A DNA stretch of 64,000 nucleotides from Taudactylus pleione. Taxonomy: Eukaryota; Chordata; Amphibia; Anura; Myobatrachidae. Positions within the stretch are counted from its first letter, which is position 1. Each line of letters opens with the position of its first letter. Below the pieces are notes generated by a model that was not told the origin of the DNA, made no database searches, and saw nothing but the letters and a program-made list of their open reading frames with translations. The stretch lies in NCBI GenBank assembly GCA_031769625.1, contig JAUIMM010000040.1:11162501-11226500 (forward strand). Reading direction: 5' to 3'. Both the position numbers and the translations under genes were made by a program. This document shows positions 45,723 through 57,199 of this stretch, one piece after another.

Positions 45723-46622
45723 CTTTGAGGACTAAGTTTGAGTCAAGATACAGTAAGACTGCTACTGTTGTGGAACTACAAATCACAAAATGCCCAGTCT
45801 ATGCCGAATGCTTCACATGCTGGGAAGTTGCTCCACCAAAGTTCTGCCCCCAGACTCAGTCAATGGTGCCCCAGGCCCCCGCTTCCATGCCCTCTTACCC
45901 GCAGCTCCATCTGGTGCATCCTTGTTGACATCCAGCTCCTGGAAGATCTGCAGCTGTGCTTATGCTTGCACAGGTCCACGGCTAGAGCTGCCACCAGGGA
46001 GGAGTGGGACAGGGAGTTGTGGGTGAGGGGCACCAGAATCACACTGGTATGAGAAGCTGCTGAGGAGCAGTGACATCATTGAGCAGGAACAGGCTATAGA
46101 TAGATGGAAGTGGCATCTGATGGTCTGACACAGGGCCCTCCACTAGTATGTGGTTATGGTAGCTTCTCAGGTGCCAGAAAAATGTGCCATGTATTGGGCG
46201 GCCATGACGGTACACTCTGGGTTCATATTTACAGCCCTAAGTGGGTTAAATATATTGTGGGCAATGGAGGAGGTGCCCCTTCTGTGCTGGCGCCCGGCGG
46301 CAGGCACCTCCATTGTCTCCCATAGTTCTGCCCTTGCATTCATTTAGAAGTATTGTCTTCTAGAATAAAGAATCTATTTGGTGAAGAAAACCTAGAAGCA
46401 AGCACATCTTGAAGAGTTTACAAAATTGTAGCATCTGGTACTCAGTCACATTCACCATTAATTATTGTTTCATATACACAATTTATATATTTAATGTGCT
46501 ATGTGGTGCCCCGTGTATTTTTGTTTTATAGATTTACTTGCACTGTAAAGGTGTATCTTGTAAGGAGGCTGCCAAACTAGTTTGATATTTTTCATTAATG
46601 TATTTATCTTTTTTACTTAAAC

Positions 46623-46749
46623 CAGGCATGGTCAACCTTTGGCTCTCCAACTGTGGTGAAACTACAAGTCCCAGCATACCCTTCCACAGATCAGCTGGTA
46701 AAGCATGTAGTTTCACAATAGCAGGAGAGCCACAGGTTGGCCAGGCCTG
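46623..46749. mobile_element. hAT-like MITE
   Basis: About 127 bp, with inverse ends CAGGCATGGTCAACCTTTGG and, read inward from the right, CAGGCCTGGCCAACCTGTGG. ACTACAAGTCCCAGCA and its partial inverse lie inside. The flanking 8-mers match only 5 of 8, so the duplication is decayed. Confidence 0.75.
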
Positions 46750-46759
46750 ATCAAACGGT

Positions 46760-47335
46760 TTCTAAAATAGTACACTGAAAGCTAATATTACCTGTAATGA
46801 TAATTATGCATGTAACTTTTGAAATATACACAGTAGGAAAGATTATCTGGAATATGGATTGCTTCAAGTCGCACTGCTCCAGAAAAAAATCCTCTACAAT
46901 TGTCAATATAATCAAAAATGACCAACTAGTGTAAAACTGTTAAAATAGAAAATGTATTGAAAAAGAGTATAAAATATGATCACAAGCAAGCTTATGCTTA
47001 TCTGAATATCCAAGGTGCCAGATCAAAACACCAAAGAACACATAGCAGCATCAAAATCACCAGACTGAAAAGCAAGGGAGGCCACTCAAGGACTTCATCA
47101 GGGGTGTGGCCTCCCATCTCTGACCATGGACATACATAGCAGTATAATGAAATACTGGAACAAACATGGCCACCAAATAAATCATATTCCCTAATCCAAA
47201 AATGACCACTGCTATAGTGATACAATAATAAGGAGCGTAGTGCCCTTACAATGGATAACATTTTAACAGAAGTGGTATCAGTGATAACATGTACAAAACA
47301 TATTTCAGGATAATGTCAGTAATGACCAAACACAC

Positions 47336-47367
<32 letters not shown>

Positions 47368-47523
47368 ATAGAAAAACAACGCAAAGTGGTCCAATCCAAG
47401 GACAAAGGTCCTCAGACTGGACCGAAACATCGATGGCTGTACTTTTATCATGATGACTTAAATAAAACTATATATTCTTATGAAAAACTTATGAAGTCTA
47501 GTGAGTGCACCCCAATTTTTTGG

Positions 47524-47559
<36 letters not shown>

Positions 47560-48860
47560 ATAATATAGTCTAACATACAGTGCAAAAAAAATCATATAAA
47601 ATATATTTAAAAAGCCACTAATTGGCTATTGCAGGTCACATGACCAATATGATATAGAGAAACGACAAGCAGTTTAAGTTAAACAAAGCTGCTAAAAAAA
47701 TACACACACAAGGAAGCACTATAGTAAAAAGTTACAAATTCATTTAATATAACATAATTGTTCAAATATATTTTGCAATTTTGCACCTTACATGTAATAA
47801 AACCACTTAATAAGGCCAAAAATAATTTAAATATATAAAAAACTAGTATAGAATAGGGCAACATAGCCTCAAGAAGAAGAGATATAAAGTCCACTAAGCC
47901 TTTAGAAATCTGTTTAAAATGCAGGGATCCACTTTGTGAAATAACATGTACATTTATCCAGGTATACAATATAAGGATCAGTAAGCCCAAATACTGGTTT
48001 TTCAAGCTCAATCTCCTCACCGTCAATCAACCTCATCACTTTGCTGTTCTTGATCCCCAGTACTCTGTCCTGGAGTAGCAGCGGTGGGAAGGCAATACCT
48101 CAGTGAATTGCTCACCCCGTGAGATGTACATGCAACCATCTGATGTTGAAGATGGAGCTGTGTCAGCGGGGGCAACACATCATAGGTCAGTGTTTAGGGA
48201 GGGAGATGCAGATGGAGTAGCGTAATAGATCCAAATGACTTGTATCCACAGGGTCCCGATTGTTCTCATATAAATCACTGTAATCTGTGGCAATAGTGGG
48301 CAAGCCTGCGGATAAGTCCTAAACTGCTAAATAGTTATTGTGGGTCACATCACCGCAATGAAACCAATAAACCATATACTGCAAAATGGGCAGTCTTAAT
48401 GAGGTTTCACAATTGGCAACTCACTTGAAGTAAACAAAACAGCCCATTGTCTGTAAGTGATAAAAGACTTATAACAGCCAAAAGCCCAAGTATTTGTATG
48501 TGTGGCGCAATATAAGAATACATTTTAATATGAATATAATTATACAACAATGCACAAAATGACTCAATAATCTATACTTTTAAATACTAAAGATGATTGT
48601 GTGCCATTGAATAATTAAGAAAAAAAAAAGAAATACACATGTATATACATGTATACAGATTGCCTAGCAACCAATTACCGTGGAAAGAGAAATACATTTT
48701 TTTCCTCCCATTTTCTTTCTACTGTAGACTATTGTGAATGAATTGACACTTAAGGACAAATACTGTAAAGAAAAAATAATTATTAACTCTATGGGCTGAT
48801 ATATTAAGTATACCCATACTATGGGGGAGAAAGTTTTTTTTAAACTATGGTCTATAAATT
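46760..48860. other. Intronic stretch with (TA)n and terminal-repeat-like sequence
   Basis: Contains (TA)n at 47337-47370 and 47527-47556 and a hammerhead-like motif between them. It holds sequence resembling Penelope-type terminal repeats (47040-47530). 47560-48860 is otherwise unassigned. Confidence 0.4.
47401..47434 (+). ncRNA. Degenerate hammerhead-like motif with perfect stem II
   Basis: GACAAA is followed by GGTCC (47407-47411), a 7-base loop, GGACC (47419-47423) and GAAACATCG. Stem II is a perfect 5-bp helix and the GAAAC box is intact, but the CTGATGA box has decayed to GGACAAA. It lies beside (TA)n tracts. Confidence 0.4.
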
Positions 48861-48867
48861 ACAACTA

Positions 48868-49055
48868 AAGGATAATTGCGGTGTTAAAAAAAATAGCTAT
48901 AAAGGGTAATACTGTATCTACTCTGGACGATTTGATTATTGCCCATGAAGAAGAAGAGATTCCAAAATGTAGTGAAGTTCTAGACTCACACTTTGAAACT
49001 AAAGATCTGGGTGAAGTGACACTACCTAGGAATCCACATACAAAGAGAATAAGCA
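48868..49055 (+). pseudogene. Ty1/copia reverse-transcriptase fossil
   Basis: About 60 codons of a retrotransposon polymerase. KKIAIKGNTV and LDDLIIA correspond to the segment leading into the YVDD catalytic box, with the first residues mutated. They are followed by EEEEIPKCSEVLDSHF and TKDLGEV. One base further, in the next frame, comes HYLGIHIQRE, then a stop. The FxxKDLGExxHYLGI block is specific to Ty1/copia. No LTRs, integrase or gag were found nearby. Copia elements are rare in vertebrates but known in fish and amphibians. Confidence 0.75.
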
Positions 49056-49689
49056 TGCTAAAACTTGTAGGGTTTCCATTAAATAAATCCATTTTGTCTC
49101 GTTATTTTTTTTTCCTGGGATATGTCTCTTCCTCTCCAATTTACTGGTTTAAATTTACTGTGTATATAAAATATGGTTCATCAGTATCAGTCTTTGTCTC
49201 TTGTCTGCTTGTGTTGGTAACCTGACCTTGAAATCTTCATACTGAATAACACCATAAATACAAGGACACATACAAAAGAAGTCAGTGGTAACAACACTTT
49301 AAAAAATCAGCAAACATCACAAGAATTGGATCCAGAACATTCCGGGAGGCCACTTCAGAAGTTTGAAGAGAAATTGTACGCAACAGTGAAGAAATGAAAA
49401 TTAAATTCATGCAGAAGGGATATGATGAAGTTGAGTTACAGAAAGACATAGGAAAAGTAGGTCTATTAAATAGGAGAGAGATGGTTCAATATAAACAAAA
49501 AAAAAGAACCAGCACAGTCCCGAAATAACCTTCATAACGCAATACAACAGTCAACATCATGTTTTTGAGGCAATACTAAGAAAACACTGGCATATTCCAC
49601 AGCTGGAAGATGGGGGTAAGTGGGTGTGAGACCCCTTCTCCTCGGCTAGCACTCCTCCTACCTGCCCCTGGTGATTTTAATTAGTATTG

Positions 49690-50045
49690 GTCCTGTGCAT
49701 TGCAGTACACACATGTAATGGGCACTATTACAGGTAAGTCCTAGATAAATTTATACAATGTGTCAGTATTAGGGATGTTAGGGACCCCCCTGGTGAGGTC
49801 ACTGTGACATGGTAGGTGGGCAAACATGTTTGGCCAAACATTTACTAAGAACCGCTATAGAAACCATGTTAATTGATAGTTTATTATATATATTTTTGAT
49901 ATTTATTATTCTTAGTACTTAGAGTGTGCATCTGCTTCCACCTTCTTTCTGCATTAGAACTACAGGTCTCAGCATGGTAGCACCTCATTATTATGTTGAA
50001 ATTAGGATATGCAGCCTATCCTCCCCTTTTTCATATTCTACTGTT
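49690..50045. mobile_element. Partial copy of the 28705 foldback transposon, nested in the Penelope-like element
   Basis: 49715-49755 (GGGCACTATTACAGGTAAGTCCTAGATAAA) is the inverse of 28930-28965, and 49910-50040 is the inverse of the left arm at 28705-28850 (CTCAGCATGGTAGC, AAATTAGG). The other arm is missing. (Short matches only; ends estimated.). Confidence 0.7.
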
Positions 50046-50299
50046 GGATAAATAACTACAACCACTCATTCAAGAAAGACCTAGGATTATATATAGGAAG
50101 GCACAAAGTTTAAAACAAGAATTAGTGAAAATCTATATTAAAGAATAGAAGAAGAAACATACAGGAACAGATCACAAAGGTCATTTATTTTGCCTGAACT
50201 GTCTGGCATGTAAAACCATAAAGAAAACTACTACAAAACAACTAAAAGAGTTGCAATCAAACATAACAAAAAATAAATATGAGATAAATGATAAAATCT

Positions 50300-50640
50300 T
50301 CTGTGAGAAAGAAGGACTTATTTATTCATTAGAGTGTCCATGCGGATACCAATGCTGTATATTTGGCAAATGAAAAGAAAGCTAAAAAATAAGATTGCAG
50401 AGCACATTTTTAACATTAAGAAGGGTTTACAAACCCATAGCGTTATAAAACACTTCATGGATCATCACAAAAAATATCCTGCTGGACTTAAATTAATGGG
50501 GATCCAAATAGTACCAAAGAATTGGAGAGGAGGAGACATCTCCCAAGAAATAGACAAAATTAATTTATTTCATGCAAACCCTATAACTGAAGGTGTAAAC
50601 ATAGATATAGAATTAATGCATTCTTATAATTTAAATTTTT
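50300..50640 (+). pseudogene. GIY-YIG-type endonuclease domain of the Penelope-like element
   Basis: The frame reads GLIYSLECPCGYQCCIFGK, a stop in place of the next few residues, then NKIAEHIFNIKKGLQTHSV, KHFMDHH and GIQIVPKNWRGGD. This is the Penelope-type GIY-YIG nuclease with its CPCG insert, the His-rich helix and the RGG block. The second half of the GIY-YIG pair is altered. This domain gives such elements their target-site nick. Inactive here. Confidence 0.75.
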
Positions 50641-50726
50641 TTTTTTAAATTTTAACTAATTTATTAGATCTTATAACAGGCAAATTACACACCATTGATA
50701 TTTACTCTGATTGATTTTATTTGAAT

Positions 50727-50877
50727 TAGGGATGTGCAGGCTCGGTTCTACTCGGTTCTGTTCGGTTTTTTTTACCGAATCTTATTGGCTATCCAAAACT
50801 CGTGACAGCTGAAACCCAATAAGATTCAGGTAAAAATAACGAACGGAACCAAGTAGAACCGAGCCTGCACATCCCTA
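50727..50877. mobile_element. hAT MITE with perfect 8-bp duplication
   Basis: 151-bp near-perfect hairpin with termini TAGGGATGTGCAGGCTCGGT / ACCGAGCCTGCACATCCCTA. It is flanked on both sides by ATTTGAAT (50719-50726 and 50878-50885). The intact duplication and arms suggest a comparatively recent insertion. Confidence 0.92.
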
Positions 50878-51137
50878 ATTTGAATTTAATTAATTCTATA
50901 TATTCACATATAGTAGCGCAATACCATTTTAAAAGATAATAATAAAAAATATTTAAAAAAAATATTTTTATAACCATGGAGTATTTTAAAACATGGTAAT
51001 CATCTGTTTTAATTGAAAAAGGATTGGATCAAGGTCCGCTTTTAATCAGACTAATTATTCAATAAAGTTCTCAATCAGTTTAATTATTCAAAAAAGTTTT
51101 GCTAACAAAAAGGAGACCCAAGAACTCAGACGCTATC

Positions 51138-51165
51138 CTTGACAAAGGGCGGAAGTCTGAAATGT
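51138..51165 (+). ncRNA. Degenerate hammerhead-like motif
   Basis: CTTGACAAAGGGC, a short loop, GTCT, then GAAATGTG. The stem is wobble-rich. It lies about 500 bp downstream of the Penelope-like nuclease domain on the same strand, the position expected for the element's terminal repeat. Confidence 0.35.
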
Positions 51166-51981
51166 GTTGGAAGCGACAAGACCGTACCACAGCTCTGGAA
51201 GCAACATCACTATACTGCACCACTGAACAAACGAAGGAGGCGCACATGGAGAGAACAGCTTGTAAAATCCGAGCGTAAGAGATGCACACCAAGGGAACCA
51301 GTCAGCAAATGGCAGAATGCAACAAGGAAGGTAGGCAGAATTAAGGCCAGTTAGTTTGCCGCATTTAAATTGATTGCAGATGAGAGCTATCAGTCGGCAC
51401 TATCGAAACCCCCGGCCTCCCAGTACGGACTAATTCAAAACTGCAACAAAAAGAGCTTTTACACATTTATGTACTAACAATTATTGTTTATCTTTACACA
51501 TATTTACAAGCGCCCCTTATTTTATATCATACTATGTACTTTTAAAGTGGAGCTGCTAAATTTGCATAACTACCATTAGCGCAGTGCTATAGAAATTTTA
51601 CATTGTTACATGGCTGGTGGACATCATACTGAACCCTATCCCACTCCACACCAGAGATAGTGGTTTAGTGCTGCCTCCACAAATTGTGATTTAATTGTTG
51701 CATTTTATTTACATTTATTTTTTAATTTCATTTGTTTTAATATTTTACACATGCATTAGCAGCTGGACAGCATATTCCAGTTTATAAAAGCCATAATGTT
51801 GATTTTTTTTTCCTCTAATGTCACTAAACCAGGCTCTTTGGAGTACACCAGAGGATTTAAACTTGAATTTTATCACTGACGACAAGTAAAGTAACTAACC
51901 ACAGCTATGATATTGAAAGTAGGTGCGGTGAATGGTGTGGCCCAATAGTGATTTACAGCTTCACTGTAATAGGACACTAAG

Positions 51982-52782
51982 AGGGGTATTCAATATGAAA
52001 CGTTAACTTCGCTGTCGAAGTTAAGATTTCATATTGGAGTTTTTACCTGCGTTAAAGTATCGGGCGCGCGCCCGCTTATCCCCATATTCAATATAAAATT
52101 AACGAAAAAAATTGTAAGACCCCCCTAAAGTTGTAAAAACATGGGGGATCACTATGGGAACCCCCGTTTTAGCCTTTACATGAAAATCAGAGATTTAAAT
52201 AGCCGCAGCAGGTGTTTTTTCCGACATTGAAGAAGTGATGCAGAAGAGCACTTAGGTTTTTTTTTTTGTTTTATTAAGTGGTCCCATCAAATTTGGGGTA
52301 CATGAAAATGGGTACTAGCATATTTTGATGTCCCTAAAGTAAGTTTTTAAAAAATCTGCATTTGTGCACCTGCCGCTATCAATCTATTCTAGAAAACACC
52401 TGCTGCATACTTGCAGAATAGCCCTGAACCTATTTCCCTATTGTTAATCATTTTTTTCCCATTTATTTTTTTCACCCACATTTTTAAATTAATTTTTTGG
52501 GGTGTCCCTATTTTTTTAAAAAACTTTTTTTGACACAGTTCTTTTTTAAATGTCATTCCCAGGGGTGCAGGCTATTTTTTTTAAGCCTGCACCCCTAAAC
52601 CCCAATTCTGCACTTTTTTTCGACACCTATTCAATGGTGAAAAGTTATTACCATTTTTTATCAAAGACTTTTCAAAACTGCGATAAGTCTTTGAAATTGA
52701 ACACGGTGTAAAACTAAAACCTGCGATAATTACGTCATATTAACGCAAAAACAATGTTATCGCTCCCATATTGAATACCCCT
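51982..52782. mobile_element. MITE with GGGGTATTCAATAT ends
   Basis: About 800 bp, with left end AGGGGTATTCAATATGAAA and right end reading inward AGGGGTATTCAATATGGGAG. Interior T-rich with an inverse GGGTGCAGGC / GCCTGCACCC pair. Non-coding; resembles the 60358 element in design. Confidence 0.75.
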
Positions 52783-52789
52783 ATAAATG

Positions 52790-55130
52790 TTTTTCAGAGT
52801 GAGCTAATCTGATTTTATTTTAGTACTTTTACTTTTCTAAAGCATTTACTGTACATTTGTAATGCTTAATATTTTATATTGATTAATGTGGATCTGTATG
52901 GTCATAAACATATAGACATTTACAATCTAATTTAATGCACTATTTAGCACAACCTAAATGACAGTATATGTAAGAAAAATATATCGGATTTAGAGATGCA
53001 CACTAATGTAGCTTGGTCAAACCAGTTTTCACTGTAAATTTTAATATTTCTAGGCACTGACACAGAAGATAGATTTCAGTAAATAATTATCATGTATTGA
53101 AAGTAAAATGATAATGATGTATGTGTTTAAATGAATGAAAGGACAGCTACTGTGAAAAGACATTGATTGTTCCAAGAAGAAATAATAATTCAGTGCTGTA
53201 AGAGCAGCAAAAATATAACAGTTAAATCTTGAATCTACTTATTTCTTTGAAAACCAATTTGAGGCTTTAAATACTTAATAGAATCCAGAAGTCAATGAAA
53301 AATATATATTATATTCTGTTATATGTGCTTAAATGAAAAGAAAATGCCAGAGACATGGTGGGTAGAATTCAACAACTGCTGATTTAAGCCATGTCATTAC
53401 TGTAAGCAATTCCTGTTTTTGCTTTATTGTGTAGTCCTCACCCTTTTGTTCAATCGGTTTTAGTCAGCATCACTATTGTGACATTTTAAGATTTAAAGGT
53501 TCTTGTAGAGTTAAACAGCCCAAACATATAAGTCAAACCTGGGCAGCAAACAGGCTATGTAGTTAGGATGTTGACAGTCACTATGTCAATGGTGACTAAA
53601 TTGACACCAGAATGCTGGCACCAGTAGACTGACACAGCTGGAATGCTTTTTAAAGCATGTTTAACACGTGGATATTATAAGGTAAATGTAATAGCCTGTG
53701 CAATGCAGACATCAGCAAGTCTCTGGCAAATCTGCCTAATGTTTTAAAGGGGCAATCATTTAAAATGCAAAACCATACAAACCTGGTTCAATGAAGTTTA
53801 TTCATAAAATATATCAATGAACCTTAATGATACAATTAGATCCATTCATACTCCATGTGGGGTCTTTATGCATTAGTCAATCAGAGTGGCTTTCAAACAC
53901 TGTATGCCCTGCCCCCATCCCTCTGCAAATCTCCAAAGTGGAACTTATTTGCAGCAGGTGTGGTTATGCCCCCCTGCTTGGTCACACCCCTTTCAGAAAT
54001 TGGGTATGCCAGATATTATGACTGCCCTGAATTCAGCACTTGATATTTCCATTCCATTGTATGGGAAAAAAAACAGTGCCCTGTCTGTGTAATTTTACAC
54101 ACTAAGGGACAGGGTTAAATAACTTGTAGTATTGTATAATACAGTATAAATATACAGTATCTATGCCAAAGGGAAAAAGAACCATACAGTTTTTGCTACT
54201 TTTTCCCTGTCACAGTATCTGTCTTCAGAATACCATATATTTTAGTCGCCCAACGTGGTCTACATTTTCAGCTGGTTCCACAAATAACAATAGATTGACA
54301 ACTTGTACAATACTTTATGTTTTGCAGAATTTATGCTGTGGGGATAAATTTACATATTAAATATATTGGAATGCAGCAGTCTCATCACTGGTGAAATTAT
54401 TAAAAATAGATATAAGTTTTGAATAAAACATAACCAGACAATAAATACATTTGCATTATTTATAAGAAGACATTAACAAAACATACTGAATTTTGTCAAT
54501 GGTGTTATTTTAATATATTTGCATCCGTAAATTTATTTAGCACAACCCTTAAGTGATTTACTATCTAGTTATGCCATTTATGTTATATTTCATCTAAATG
54601 ATAGCAAAATGAAATGGAAATTAATTAAATTAATTTAATTCAGAGGAGGAGACCTTTAACAGCTAAATTTTATATTAGGCTTCAGTTCAACTAATTCAGA
54701 AGTTAAATAAAAGATCAAATTACATAGGACACAATTTATTAAAAAAAATGAAATAGTTTTAAACAGTGTTGCATTTTTTTAAATTTAGAAATGTAGGTTT
54801 TTGGGGAATTAGTGATCCCTATTACAATCCCTATCACTGATGAAAATACTAACCCTTTGACAAATATTCACTCATTATCAAATATGTAACAGACCTTCCA
54901 AAGTTTAGGCCTTTAAATAAGATATTATAGCACAGTCACATTACAGTGTTTTTATTATTCATTAAATAATTATTGACTCAGGCCTTTGCATGTGACCATA
55001 TCTGCCAGTTTATACTGCTATGAGTCCATAAAGGGTTGACTTAAGATCTCCATACATATTTGCACAAGAGAGATGAATTTGTCTTTGCTAATATTCTGGA
55101 CTTATTTCTACTGCTGTAGCAGCATGCACA
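52790..55130. other. AT-rich intronic stretch
   Basis: Mostly unique. A decayed foldback piece may lie at 53640-53800 (TTAAAGGGGCAATCATTTAAAA resembles the interior of the 21211 MITE). No gene seen. Confidence 0.45.
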
Positions 55131-55135
55131 CCTTA

Positions 55136-55385
55136 AGCTGGCCATCCACTATACAATTTTCTGTCAGATACAGTATCTGTCCAAACTGGCTGGTTGGAAT
55201 GCAAACCTGGTAATGTATGGGAGCAAATGATAGTTGATCATATGGTTTTAAACACTGAAAAAGGAAAAAAAATATTGTTGAAATTGGTTACATTTCTGTG
55301 GTTTAACCAATTTGTCTGAACAACCATTTTTGGCTATTTTCAAGTGTTTGTAACTGAAAGAAAATTGTATAGTGGATGGCCAGCT
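55136..55385. mobile_element. Harbinger-like foldback MITE with TTA duplication
   Basis: Ends AGCTGGCCATCCACTATAC / GTATAGTGGATGGCCAGCT are flanked by TTA on both sides (55133-55135 and 55386-55388). Internal inverse motifs resemble the 10161 element. Confidence 0.88.
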
Positions 55386-55389
55386 TTAT

Positions 55390-56415
55390 TTTGATTTCTG
55401 TAGTGACTATAGAAATTTCTGCATTTTTTGCAAATATACATTACTTAAATTACACATCCTGTAACCTTATATTTCAAATCTATCTAGCCTAAACAATTAT
55501 TAATATAATATTTTTCATACAACACATTTATTTTCAAACTACTTTAGAAAAATAATTAAACTCTGCTTTAGTTAATGCTCAACTAATGTGGTCCAATAAA
55601 CAAATGTACAATATCTCAATTCCTAATTGATACTATTTTGCTATGCAATGGAAATCAGTTGAAACACAACATTTTTGGAAATGTAATTGTTCACTTTACT
55701 TTATAGTTTTGGTGTAAAGCTTTCAAGGTATCCGGTATTCGGGTGATATTACAGAAGTGGGACTGTCTGGACTTTGGAAAGGGACTTGGACACCATCTTC
55801 CTATTTACTGTTTTCGACACTTATGGGGTGATACCTCTCCCAACAATTTTTTTTCTTTATTTATATGAAATTAACTGGCAAACGGGACCCAGCGAGAATT
55901 TGGAATGCTGTTGATGACAATCCTCTATAATGTTTGGAGCTCCTATTCAATTAGTTTTGGATTTCTGAAGTACAGAGTAATTTTTCCAAAATAACTCACA
56001 AGCTTGCAGCTAGTCAATATATCACCAAATAGTGAATATGTTAATATGGCTTTAGATACCAACAGACCAATGTGTCAATGTACCTAATGCTGAAATATAG
56101 AATCACAAACTGCCAGACAGGCAATGCGACATGTTGTATTCTTCTAAGTTTTATCACTCCATCACCTATGCAGCAGATCTATTGTCAACAGCCACATATA
56201 TGGATGATTGGGTCATGGTATAAGAGCATTGGTTTAGTATGGTATAGCAATGTTCTAACAGAATTACCTTCTTTAAAAGAACTACAGTAAGTGCACAGAC
56301 ATGAGCCAGTAAAATGCATTATTGTTGCAATCTAAAGTATTCCATTATATGAGTTACTGGTTTTCATTTATAATTGCCTATAGGGTTTGGATCCCAGCAG
56401 ATGGGATTGGAGGTA
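55390..56415. other. Intronic stretch, nothing recognised
   Basis: AT-rich, no repeat termini or coding remnants recognised. Confidence 0.45.
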
Positions 56416-56423
56416 ACAAGATA

Positions 56424-56785
56424 AGCTGGGTACACACTGACAGATACATTGGCCGATCAATTGATCGGCCAATGTATCTGCTGCCCGTCGGGCAGTGTGT
56501 ACCCGCGATATGTCGGTGAATGCCGGCATTCACTGACATATTGCATTGGCTGTGCTGCACAGCCGATGGACAGATATGTCTGCAGACATATCTTTCCAAC
56601 GGCAGACGTGTACGGGCGGTCGGCAGACTGCCCGTACACACACAGCAGCAGCCATGAGGAGGGGGGAGGGACATGCCCACTGCTCCCCAGGACATGCCCC
56701 CTGGCTGCCAGGCATAGATGATGGTTGTTCAGTGTGTACGAACAACCATCATCTGCAGATATATCTGTATAGTGTGTACCCACCT
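56424..56785. mobile_element. Harbinger-like foldback MITE
   Basis: Ends AGCTGGGTACACACT and, read inward from the right, AGGTGGGTACACACT; flanks ATA and TTA. It contains several nested palindromes (GGCCGATCAATTGATCGGCC at 56451-56470; ATGATGGTTGTTC / GAACAACCATCAT). CpG-rich. Confidence 0.85.
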
Positions 56786-57017
56786 TTAGAGTTCAGCAAC
56801 TCTAGCTCTGTATAGCTCTTTAGGTTTAGGGTGATGATACGTTTGACTAGCAATTGCACACTACAGCTCAGGGGAGGCCTTGCCCACTCACAGCTTTCAG
56901 TGACTGCTAGGAATGAGGCCCCTTCCCCCACTCACATGTACCGGAGGATAAAGAAGTGAAAGCTGAATGAAGGTTTGTAATATCCTGTCAACTCCCAGAG
57001 CCAAACCCCCAGGGGGC

Positions 57018-57195
57018 TGAAATGAGAGAGAGAGAAAGAGAGAGAGATCATAGGAGGACTGACATGAGATAAATGAGGGGGAGAGGTAAAGAGATTAGAG
57101 AGAGAGACAGTGGGAGGGGTGACAAATATGAGATGGAGAGACAGGCAGGAGGGACAGAGATGAGAGAGATACATGTGGGGGAGGGGGAACAGAGA
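57018..57195 (+). repeat. GA-rich low-complexity tract
   Basis: AGAGAGAGA-type purine tract with variations. The reading frames rich in Ser/Leu/Pro on the other strand are artefacts. Confidence 0.8.
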
Positions 57196-57199
57196 TGGG

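Larger units (their letters stand above)
45235..46336. mobile_element. hAT element with 8-bp duplication
   Basis: Starts CAGTGGCATAAGTTTAAC; the right end reads inward CAAGGGCAGAACTATGGGAG. Both ends are followed by GGTGCC-rich sequence. Flanks CATTTATT (45227-45234) and CATTCATT (46337-46344) match at 7 of 8. The interior has a TATC/CATC microsatellite, a tandem repeat of about 55 bp and a GC-rich block. No transposase. Confidence 0.8.
49290..51180 (+). mobile_element. Penelope-like retroelement, C-terminal part, with insertions
   Basis: After the copia fossil the + strand shows IPGGHFRSLKRNC (49338-49376) and KFMQKGYDEVELQ (about 49405), the post-RT blocks of Penelope-like elements. A foldback element interrupts it (about 49690-50045). 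A GIY-YIG-type domain follows (50300-50640). A hAT MITE (50727-50877) and a hammerhead-like terminal motif (51138-51165) lie downstream. Stops and frame changes show it is long dead. Confidence 0.75.

Noticed and set aside
47060..47130. CCCTGATGAAGTCC on the - strand as a hammerhead
   Set aside because: The first box is present but no GAAA follows at a usable distance.
54163..54360. 65-codon frame on the + strand
   Set aside because: No similarity to known domains, no splice context and ordinary AT-rich intron composition.
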